Shown here: piece by piece, positions 8,123 to 17,247 of the stretch
Position numbering within the stretch: the first letter of the stretch is position 1
Layout of the letters: each line of letters begins with the position of its first letter
NCBI GenBank assembly: GCA_943704525.1
Contig: CALSCQ010000157.1
Location: forward strand, 1 to 17,247
Reading direction: 5' to 3'
Length of the DNA: 17,247 nt
Source: Pigoraptor vietnamica
Lineage: Eukaryota; Opisthokonta; Filasterea
Position numbers and translations under genes: made by a program
Notes under the pieces: generated by a model
Database searches by the model: none
Seen by the model: the letters and a program-made list of their open reading frames with translations, nothing else
Told to the model about the DNA's origin: nothing

Positions 8123-8190
8123 ATTCACACTCTAGTCCCAAGTGCGCGACCTCCATCAACCACAACACGGCTTGCGCGGACGGCAACATA

Positions 8191-11100
8191 ATGCACGCGC
8201 TCGTGCTGCTTCTCGTGACAGCCCTGCTGTCCCAGTGCGCCGTGGCCACACAGCCGCGTCCGGGCAAACCCATCAGCCCCGACGACGGCGACGATGCCCT
8301 GCGCGCGCGCCTCATGGCCCTAATGGCCTTGTGCTCTCCGTCCAACGGTCGCGCAGCGACACTGACTATCGCGGCGGTGCTCGACGCCGTCGGCGCACCT
8401 CATCTTCTCGCTTCGACACAACATGGCGACGTGCAAGCTGCTGGACGTCTCGACTATGTATCGTGGAACGTTTCCGCCGGCGTTGCGACTGTCGCCGGCG
8501 TGCTTGTCGCCGAGGACGGCGCCGTTTCTCACACTGCGGCGGCGTTTGTGCGTTCCGCGGAAGGGTTCCGCTCGATCGATGTGCTGGACGCCTTCAGCGT
8601 GGATGCCGATGCCGCGCGCACCGCATCTCTCCCGATCGGGCGCAACGGCGCCATGTTTGCAGTCGCTCTTTCGGAGCTTTCCCGCGCGGTGGCGGCGGAG
8701 CTACGCCGCAGGGGCATGGACGGCATTGTGACCGAGTGCATCCGGGGTGTCTCTGTGCGCGACGCTCTTCTGCTTGCCCTTGCCGACATTTCGCTCTTTG
8801 CGCGCGCACACAACCTCTCCGTGTTACTTGCGCCAGGTAACGGCCCCGCCGTCGATGTTCCCGTCGCGGACGTCGCCGCTGCGATGATCGGGGTATCGCC
8901 GTCGCCGAGCACCGCGTTTCGCATTCCACCGACTTCGCGCATCGTGCACGCGCTCATAGCCCCCGCGGAGATGGGCTGGAGCACCGCGCGCGTGCCGTTC
9001 GTATCGGCGCCGTTTTCTGCGCTTCCTTTCGCCAAGCCGCTTTATGTGTACACGACGAACACATCGGTCGTGCAACCGCAGCCGTTTGTCGGCCGCCGTG
9101 GACGTCTGCCCGTGACGAGCACGTTCAGCGTGGCCGCAAAGCTGCCTATGGATGCCACCAACGCAACGCGAGTGGTCGCTGTGGCCAGTGGGAACGAGAA
9201 CGTGTTCGTCGATGTCGTCATTGGCGAAGCGAATGGCGCGCGCGCCGTCGTCGTTTTGGGCGATGTTCCCTTGTCGACTCGGGCGTCGATTGCCGCGCAG
9301 GTGAGGGGCCCTGTTGTGTGTTTGCGAACCCTTGTCACTGAGCCCGTTGTTACTGACACGCAACCTCTCGCTGTCTTGCATGCACAGGTTTCGCTGGTCC
9401 CCTCCGCCCTATTCCTCGACGCCGCCCCTGACGTCCTTCGGATGTCACTCGCCGGCACTGTTACCGTCGCTCCGCGTGGAATGTCTCCGTTATGTTTTGG
9501 AGTGCGCGGCTCAGCGCCAGTCGCAGCGGACTCGGTTGCGCTCGAAGGCCCGCTTTCGTACGGCTCTTGGTTCGCTTCCGTCGGCGCGCACGGCCTCGAC
9601 ATGTCCGCAAACGGAACTCGCGCAATGTTCAAGGGTGTGCTCGCCAACGCCGCCGAACTTTTTGGAGCAGTGTCTGGACTCCTCCGCCTGGGTGACGTGT
9701 CGGGCCAATACGACATGCACGTTGCGACGAATGCCACGGATGAGTGCGTTTCTGCTCTGTTTGGCGCCATGTCGCGGGAGACTTCGATTGCGTCCCTCGC
9801 AGCTGCGTTCGGCGGTGAGGGTGCATTTGACGGCACGCCCGCCCTCTTCACCAGCGCCGTGAGCGATGACGTCATGTCGGTGGTCTCCGGCACAGTGTAC
9901 GCAAACTGCGCGCACGTGTCGTTCGTCGCGGGGATGTCGCCGTTGCCGTCGTCGTTCGGGGGATCCGCGTATGCTTCGGTGGACATTGGGCTGGTGGGTG
10001 ATGCGTGCGCGCTCTCGCTGTTACTCATTCACCGTCCTCGCACAGAGACTCACGTGTTTTCACTGTCTCGCAGTACGCCGACGCCGTTACTTGGCTGCGC
10101 GCCGTTTCCATCGCCGCACTGAGCGCGGGCACACTCGACGCACGCCCCGCCCTTCGCAACGCCGGCGCTCTTCTTGCGAGCGCCTCCGACGCACTTGCGG
10201 CCACGACCACGCCCATCAGGGTCGCGGTCGGTCCCACGGCGCAATTCGACGATGCCATCGCTGACATTGCGCGCGCCTTGCGACGCGTTCCCAATCCTAC
10301 CGCGTCTGCCGCCGTGGCACGTGTTGCCGATAGTGTGCTCAAAATGCCACTCGTCGACCGCGTGGTCCTCCAGTCGCTATCGGCGTCCACGGCTGTCCCG
10401 TTCGAGTTTGCCCTGAGCGCGGTCATCGCGCCGATGCCGTCGTGGTCTATCTCTGTGGGCGATGCACTTCAGCTGAACAGCACGAACGCGCGCGATGCGG
10501 TCTTTGTCGCGTCGACGGCTGCCGGCGTGCGCTACGACGGGTGGCCGTGCTCCCTTGGTCTCAATTTCATCGCCGATGTCAACGTCAGTGCGCTCGGGTC
10601 GGTCGACATGAACACCGCCGTGGCATTCGCGGGCCAACAGACGGCGCGTGTCCATGCGGCACTTGCCCCTGCGAACCCGCCCTTTCGCGCGTTCTTTGCA
10701 AACGCTTCGTCCCCGTCGCAGCGCGTCTCTGCGTCCGACATTGTCGCGAGCGTCGCTTCGGACACGGGCCTCGTCACGCTCACGTGCGTGCTCGGCGTGG
10801 ACGTCGCCGGGCTTCTTCAAGCGCCCCTTTCCCTCGCCATGGAAGGCCCTGTGAGCGACAGCGTCGTCTCGTTTTCGGGTTCTCTCGCGCAGCCGCTCAA
10901 TGTCCCTGTGGGCGAAGCGGGACTCGGAATCGAACCCGCGTCGTCCTCTGCAGCACTCGTCTGGAACGCATTCGGTCAGCAGGTGCAGGAGGCTGCCTTC
11001 ACTGCGCGCGCGCGCGTGGGCATCGCAGGCTCCCTCGACCTGTCGCTCTCCCTTCTCGACGCCATCTACGCCGCATCCCCACTCGAAGTGAACGTGACGA

Positions 11101-14100
11101 CGTCCAACGCAAGTGCAATGGACATTCTCGCAGCGCTCGCCGGACCCGCCTTCGCGCGTTCGCTGGGCGACTCCTCGCAGCCCGTCCTCTCCCTTCTGCG
11201 TAGCGGCGCGTCTCTTGGCGGCGTCCTTCAGCCGCTGGGCGCTTCGGGCCTGTCTCTGTCGCTCTCAGGGTCGCTGCCGTGCGCAGGGTGCGAAGTAACG
11301 CTCTCCTCGCAGCCCGTCGTGCGCATCTCGGACGTGTTTCGTCGCCTATCTGCGCAGTGCACCCGCACCGCGTGGGGCGCTGGTCACGTGGTCGTCGGTC
11401 GGCGTCCGTCGGTCGCGTCCGTCGGCGTGTGCGATGCCATGCAGGCGCTTGCGGCCACTGCGGCGGGCCTTGCGCACGGAGGCGACGCCACGCTCGTGCA
11501 GAACATTGCCTGCGATGCTACGCGTGCGTCGGTCTTTGTATCGGCCACAGAGGCTCTGATTGCCGCGGTTGCGCCGGACGCCGAGTCGCCCGTCGATGGA
11601 ATTGGTTACGTCCCCACATGGGAGCTCGTGCGCGCGCTGCTGCCTGCGGTGAATGCATCGCGGGGAATGGCATCTTCGCCCTCGCCGCGGTCGCCGTGGT
11701 GCGTATGGCACACGTCGTCTACGGTTGTCTCGCCGTCCCTCCAGCTGTCGTCCGTGTGGCCTCGCGCCGTGCTTGCCGTCAACGCTACGTGTGTTACGCC
11801 CCTCGCCGTTGCCGTTACAACCCTTCCGAACCTCGGAGGCTCCTTCGGCGTTGCCCCTTCCTCGGGCGGCGCGTGGGTCACGTGCGCGGTGGAGCCAAAT
11901 TCGGCTGCGCGTGGTGTCTTTCCCTCAGAGCTGTCCGCGGACGTCCGCGTGACGCTTGTGGGGCGGGCGGTCGCCGCAGCATCGAAGCTATCGCTCGTCG
12001 CTGTGTCCGGTCAGCCAGTCGCGGTAGCCGACGGTATGCGCGTTGCGGGGTGGAGCATCGATGCGCCGACCGACGGGAGCGCCGTCGCCCTCTCGGGGGA
12101 TCTCGAGCTCATCGTGGGACTGCGTGAGCTCTCGCTGCCGTTTGCGAACGCGCGCATGGGCACTGGCGTCCGCGTGACGTCTGTTGTCTCAGAGCGCGCT
12201 TCGACGGGCAGTCCTTACCGGCTTCCTATTGGCCGCGTCGGATTTCCGGTTACCCGCGCGGACGTTTCTGCGGCGTGGAATGTTACCGGCGGCGCTGCGC
12301 TGTTCGGATCTCTCGTTCTCTCCGTGAACTCGCAGGCCGTTCCCCTCACGCTATCACTGAACGCGATGGGCGTGAGTGCGGAGGGCCGAGGCTTGCCCGA
12401 CGACGCAGACCCGTGCGGACGGTGCGCAGCTGGCGAAGTGTGCGCACCTCTTGCAGACAGCATTACGGGCGGTTATGCGTGCGTCCCCGCCGACCCCTGC
12501 GCCATCAACAACGGCGGCTGCGGTTCTCCCTATCTCTTCTCTTGCAACGCGACGTCCGGCAACCCCCTGTGCACGCCTATCAATCCGTGCCAGTCGATCC
12601 CCAACTACTGCGGCGACAAACCCGCTCTTGCCAGCACGTGCGCATGGGTGGAAGGCGCGCTCCCCACGTGCTTCGCCTCCATTCAGAGCGTCGTGCTCCA
12701 GGGCGAGGCGCTTGACGACGACCAGTGCGCGTGGGCCGGCGTGACGATCGGCGCGCTGGTACAGTGGTTCGGTCAGTACACCATCGCCGCCGCTGCCGCC
12801 ACCATGGGACTCACGCTGGACATCCCTGCGTCCGAATTCGTGCCGCTGTCCGCGGACATGGTGGGGTGCACGGCGACTCTCTACTACACGGCGTCCTTCA
12901 TGTTGCAGCTCGCGCTCGTGTACCCGGATTACGAGGTCAACATGGTCCACGACAACGTCCTCGCACCGCCCGGGCCTATCTCGACTATCACGGCGCTCCC
13001 GCTCTCGGGATCCAACACGTGCGCGGGTCTGGATGCGAGTTGCCCGCACGGAACGTTCTGCAGCCCGACGCTCTCCCAAGGGACCACGTGTCTGCCCATC
13101 CCGCGGCGCTGTTCCTTTGACAACGGCCAGTGCGGCGACCCGCGCCTCGTCGAATGCGTCGATGGCGCCGTGGGTGGGCTGCAGTGCATACCGCGCATGC
13201 CCCACCTGTCCCTCGGCGGCATCTCTGCGCTCGTGCTTGCGGACGGACCGGCTGCATTTGGAGACGCGCCGCACGGAACGCGCCACGAAATTCTTGCCAT
13301 GCCCGTGGACGGCCGCTCGGCGCGCATCTCGGTCGATCTCACCGCGGCGTCGTTCCGCGCGGAAGGCTTCCTTCTGGCGCCGGCTGCCGCAGTCGCCCGG
13401 CACGCCTTTACCGTCACCATCGCGCCCGCCGTCCGCCAATCACAAGCCCAGGGCCAGCAATGGGCGGCGACCTACCGCGCGTCGATGCCCTCGGAACACA
13501 CTCCGTTCGGCGCTGCGCTGCACGGGCTCAAACTGGCGGACGCCGCCCTCGTCCTCACGAGTGGGCCCATCGAACTTCCCGCGGAGGATTTGTCGCTTGT
13601 GCGCGGTCTGAGTGTCGTGGGCAACCTCACGTTCGACAGCCGCCCGGAGCTCTCCGCGATTGGCATAGTGACGGGGCTGTCGTCGGCGATTGTCGCGGCG
13701 CACCTCGATTCATTGAGCGAGTACTCGTTTTCGGCTCGCACACTCGAGGGAGCGACTGCGTTCGAAATCGCCGCCGGCGTCGCGTTTGTGCCGCGGTCGC
13801 TCTCTTTCCGTATGAGCAATGACACTGCGAGCGACTTTGTCGTGGACGGTCGTCTGCGCGCGACGCTCGGACGCGGCGATGGGGACGTCTTCAACGGCCC
13901 CGCCTCGCTCTCGATCGGTGCGAACAGCGCGGTGCTGCTGTCGTCTCCCTTCGCGTGGGTGCATCCCTTTGGAACGCCGTCGCTTTCAGTTTCGCACGCT
14001 GTCATCCGCCTCTCCGCGCCTTCCGTTGCTGGCCCGTGGGCGATGTCGGTGTCCGGCACGGCCGAACTGCGGGGCGGGCGAAGCGTCATGTCGTCGCAGA

Positions 14101-16067
14101 CGCTTGTCGCGTGCGGCAGCGTGTCCGCTAGTGTGGCGCCCGCGTGCTCCGTGCCCCTCAATGTGCCATCAACCACTCTCGGCGAGCTCTCAACTCTGCT
14201 GTGCCCGTCCATTCCCGCGTCGGTCGCGATGAACCGCTTCGCCCGGCACGTGACGTTCTCGTCGGTCACCCTCACGGTTGCTCCGGATGTGTCTGCCCCT
14301 GCCGGTGTAGTGCGCAGCGTCGTCCAAGGTGCCGCTTCGGGCGCCGTCCTGTTTGGAATGACAACGACGAGTGCGCAAATTTCCCTCTCTCCCCCCGCCC
14401 ACGCCTCGGTGCGGCTCGAATATCCGTCGCTTGCGTTCATGTCGGGGGCGTTCACGGTCACCGGCACCGGGAATTCGCCAGTCTCTCTCTCCGTCGGCGT
14501 GACGCCGTCCGGCGCAGCGGCGACCGCGACTGTCTCTATCGCCAACATGACGCTCGGCGCGAACGGGATCAACGCGTCGCCCACCGGCAACCTCACGATC
14601 GACGAGGCGGGCGTGCGCATCGACCTCGGCGCGGCGGAGAACGGCCTGTGGCTGCCGCTGACGCTGGAGGGGCTCACGAACAAGACCCATCCGTTCGTCG
14701 TATACGACTTTGCTGTCCGCGCTTCGATAGACGCGGGCGACTTCAACAGCGCGGTGACAGTGCCGGCGACGGACGCCCTCGGCACGCTCCTAGAGGGCCT
14801 TGTGTCGACGTTCCAGTCGGCGACGTCGCAGGCGCAATCGTACAATGCCACCTACGCCTCCCTCTACGGGCAGCTCGTCGGCGTCATGGCCACGGACGTG
14901 AACGCGCTTTCGTCGTACGAACAGGCCGTCCCCAATGCGACGAGCATCTACTACGGCGCGCTCAACGCGGCGTCGTCGGGCGCGCAGCTGGCTGCGGCGA
15001 CCACGTCGTACGGCCCGCAGACGCTGACCCCCTATTCTCCCAGCGCGATGGGCGGAACGGGTCTGACCGCGGTTGCGAGTGGGACGAGCACTCCGTTCGC
15101 GTCGACGCAGTCATCCATGCTGTCGGCTGCCCAGCAGCAGAACGACGGCGCCCTCCAGTCGCTCGCGTCGCTGGCGTCGCAGGTGGACACGCTCAACGGG
15201 ATGTTGCCGGCGGGGAGCACGTACACCTTTGGGGATGTGTCTGTGAACGGCAACCTGTTCTCGGCGGCGGCGTATTCCCTCTCCGTGCAAATGGGGCAGC
15301 AGCTCGCCGGGCTCAGCTACTACAGCGGCCTTGCGAACGACGTCAGCGCGACCGTCCCCGCACTCGCGTCGGCGTACCAGCTGCTGACGGGCGGCTTCAC
15401 GGCGCAGTCGCAAGTAGTGGCCAATGCCACGAAGACGGTGTTCGTTAACAGGAAGCGCTACTACGGCGGTGAAGCGGGCGCGTCGTTTGACTGCAGCAAG
15501 CGCCCAGGGAACGACACGGAGCTCTCTGAGGCCCATCCCCTGTTCGACGCGCGCGCGCACGAGCAGTGCATGAACGCCACGTGGTCGGACATTGCGCGCG
15601 GATCGAAGGCGGTTACCCCCGAACAGCGTCCGGACCTCGCCCGCCGTGTGCGTGCGACGTGCGCGAAGGTGTCGACGGCGCAGCGCATCAAGAACATGTG
15701 CGCGGGGGGCGTCGTACGCGTGCAGGTGAATGAGACGGTCGAGGAGGGCTCCTGGGCCGTCATGTGGTCGACGTCGTCGCTCCCCGCGAGCGTGCAATCG
15801 GGCGGCATCCCACTCAGCGCTTCGTCGCAGTTCCCGCTGAGCACAAACGGCCCCTTTGTCGCATTCCAGCCTCAACACGCGCACGTGCTCGGGACTGTGA
15901 GCGCCCTATCTGCCGGCACGCTTCCCCGCGCTTTTCTGAAGGCGGTGGTCGCCGGAAGCCCGACGCCGGTGCCCTTCTTTGCGGATCCGACGTCGCTGTC
16001 CGCGTCCCAGAGCGCATTTGCGTCGGCTCTGGCCAATGCCCTCCAGTCGCAGAGCGTGAATAACTGA
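8191..16067 (+). CDS. Very large secreted protein of unknown family with EGF-like Cys clusters
   Basis: Exons are 8191-9300, 9388-9993 and 10074-16067, giving 2569 residues. The ATG at 8191 starts a good signal peptide (hydrophobic LVLLLVTALLSQCAVA, cut near AVA|TQ). No transmembrane segment is seen near the C-terminus, so export from the cell is inferred. Residues 1-1350 are Ala/Ser/Val-rich with alternating hydrophobic strands and many NxS/T sites. Cys cluster 1 (1353 to about 1432) includes CAINNGGCGSPYLFSC, an EGF-like pattern. A Cys-poor segment follows. Cluster 2 (about 1556-1610) includes CPHGTFC and CSFDNGQCGDP. Residues 1610-2160 are again strand-rich. About 2160-2360 looks helical and Gln/Ala/Ser-rich. 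A last segment carries four Cys (FDCSK, EQCMN, ATCAK, NMCAG). I recognise no catalytic motif and no family. A decayed copy of its 5' end lies at 393-1010. An extracellular matrix or surface-coat role is a guess. Confidence 0.8.
9301..9387 (+). other. Intron 1 of the large secreted-protein gene (87 nt, phase 0, stop-free)
   Basis: CAG|GTGAGGGGC is a strong donor and TTGCATGCACAG|G a strong acceptor. The 87 nt are a multiple of three without stops, so naive translation reads through it. The inserted residues (PVVCLRTLVTEPVVTDTQ) look unlike the flanking protein. Removal joins STRASIAAQ to VSLVPSALF. Confidence 0.75.
9994..10073 (+). other. Intron 2 of the large secreted-protein gene (80 nt, phase 0)
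   Basis: The donor CTG|GTGGGTGATG and the acceptor CTGTCTCGCAG|TAC join SVDIGL to YADAVTWLRAVSIAAL. The 80-nt length explains the change of reading frame between the two long coding blocks. CATTCAC or GACTCAC could hold the branch point. Confidence 0.85.
12414..13187 (+). other. Cys-rich EGF-like region coding segment
   Basis: It covers residues 1353-1610 of the large secreted protein: CGRCAAGEVC...C, CAINNGGCGSPYLFSC, CQSIPNYCGD..C, a Cys-poor insert of about 120 residues, then SCPHGTFC and CSFDNGQCGD. The spacing of the first cluster resembles EGF repeats. The second is a looser variant. Confidence 0.6.
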
Positions 16068-16071
16068 AGCG

Positions 16072-16189
<118 letters not shown>

Positions 16190-16203
16190 TGCGTGTGTGT
16201 GTA

Positions 16204-17247
16204 CGTCTGCTTTGCGTTGCGGCGGAGTTGAAATGAACCTTTCCAACATTTAATTGTTCCTTCTTAGCTCAGTCCAGTGGATGAGTAACTGGCGTAACTG
16301 ACAGTGGCCATGCAGGTAGTGTGCGCGTGCGCGTGTGTGTTTTGGTGCAGTGGCCGTGATGCCCTTGGTAACAAGTACCTCCTGCCGGCGCATCCTATGG
16401 CCCTCTGATGGAGGCTACCATCTGCGTGCGCAAACTGCCATTTAGTTAGTATGCGGGCAATGGTAAACGAATACTCAGTGGACTGGATTTCAAAAGCCTT
16501 TGCCTGCGCCGTCACAGGGGCGCACCTCACGCCTGCCAACACAGTAACGTTGGCGTGTACTTTAATAGTGTTTACTGACGGTGACTGAAGCGCGTCACAT
16601 ATGCCGGGCAGTAGCGGTGGCCGGAACTATTGGGCCTTCGACCTCCGTTTTGGCTTTCTTTTATCGGCCCCGCCCATGGCAATGCATCTGTTTTATCACA
16701 AGCACACCAGGTGAGCCACCCCGACATTCACGGCAGTTGGAAAGGGAAGCGCCATGCGAACGACTGAACGGCGCGAATTCTGCAAAATGGCGCGAGCCTG
16801 AAAACTGGGTAAGAATCGCTGGTGGAAAAGTCATCTCAGAACGCGATACTGTACATCAGGACAAATGATGGCACAAAAAGTCACTGATCAACAGTTAGAC
16901 AAACTCGCAGGGTTCAGTGACAATAAAATAGTGCACTCACAGCTATTGAGGGGCTGTACCACTGGCACAAGCATATCAGTGCTCGTCATCGGTGATGGCA
17001 CTTGGGGGGCGCAGCGGGAGAGGCGGAGGACGACGCAGGCCTCTTCCTCTCGCCGTGCTTCCGTTCGTGCGGCATGGCGCCTTGCAGCAAGCGTGTGTGA
17101 ATCTCGATTGCTCTGTGACTGCGTGTGTGTTAAAGACAGCGTCTGCCGAGTCCTCGGTAAAATTTTTATGTATTGGGCTTTAGAATGGCCGGAGCCTTCT
17201 ATGACAGCTTTCATAGTAATTGGGAATCCACAAAATAGTAGAGAAGA
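16204..17247. other. Gene-poor 3' region
   Basis: The GC content is lower than in the genes. Short open frames on both strands (for example 16264-16542 and 16888-17214, minus strand) lack domains, signal peptides or coding-like composition. A TG-rich patch lies at about 16318-16340. AATAAA at 16923-16928 is the nearest canonical polyadenylation word on the plus strand, but it lies about 860 nt past the stop codon. No tRNA found by eye. Confidence 0.45.

Noticed and set aside
12354-13439. Minus-strand open frame of 361 codons
   Set aside because: It is an Arg/Gly-rich shadow of the Cys-rich exon, with no recognisable domain.
13472-14851. Minus-strand open frame of 459 codons
   Set aside because: It lies antisense to the coherent 1998-codon exon. 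GC-rich codon bias leaves the opposite strand open, and it shows no start context, domain or splice structure.
16888-17214. Minus-strand open frame of 108 codons near the end
   Set aside because: It has no domain, low-complexity Arg/Thr/Ser content and no supporting signals. It could be a fragment of a gene continuing outside the window, but nothing shows that.

Overview
The window reads as nuclear DNA from a GC-rich unicellular eukaryote. The evidence is two large genes for secreted or membrane proteins, both split by spliceosomal-type GT..AG introns, plus long (CA)n/(TG)n microsatellites, a CCAAT/TATA-like promoter arrangement and a metazoan-style adhesion GPCR. No bacterial signals (Shine-Dalgarno sites, operons) are evident. 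Adhesion GPCRs occur in animals and their unicellular relatives, but I cannot name the species or even the supergroup from sequence alone.

Layout, all genes on the + strand. 1-2160 holds no intact gene. About 147-1010 is a decayed, start-less and frameshifted copy of the 5' end of the second gene; the resemblance fades out by about 1550. 2176-7010 is gene A, a three-exon adhesion G-protein-coupled receptor of about 1307 residues. In order it has a signal peptide, a dystroglycan-type cadherin-like (CADG) domain, a possible SEA/S6-like domain, a mucin-like Thr/Pro minisatellite, a HormR-like module, a GAIN/GPS autoproteolysis site with an intact HL|T, seven membrane segments, and a Ser-rich tail ending in the PDZ-type ligand ETRV. 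One base too many in a GGG run at 3397-3399 breaks the frame just before the minisatellite. Intron 1 (795 nt) is nearly all CA repeat. Intron 2 (115 nt) carries a strong hairpin next to its acceptor.

7011-8190 is intergenic and leader DNA, with a plausible CCAAT/TATA promoter and a 168-bp element about 93% identical to the one at 147-313. 8191-16067 is gene B, a predicted 2569-residue secreted protein of unknown family with two Cys-rich EGF-like clusters. It has two short introns, one of them (87 nt) in frame and stop-free. A pure (TG)n tract of 115 nt begins seven bases after its stop codon. From 16204 to the end I see no gene.

Gene A would act at the cell surface as an adhesion or matrix sensor that signals through its tethered agonist. 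Gene B would be exported. A functional link between them is only a guess from adjacency. The strongest candidates for something new are the joining of a dystroglycan-like head to an adhesion GPCR in a single-celled organism, the unrecognised giant secreted protein, and a noncoding leader element better preserved than the coding sequence it accompanies.
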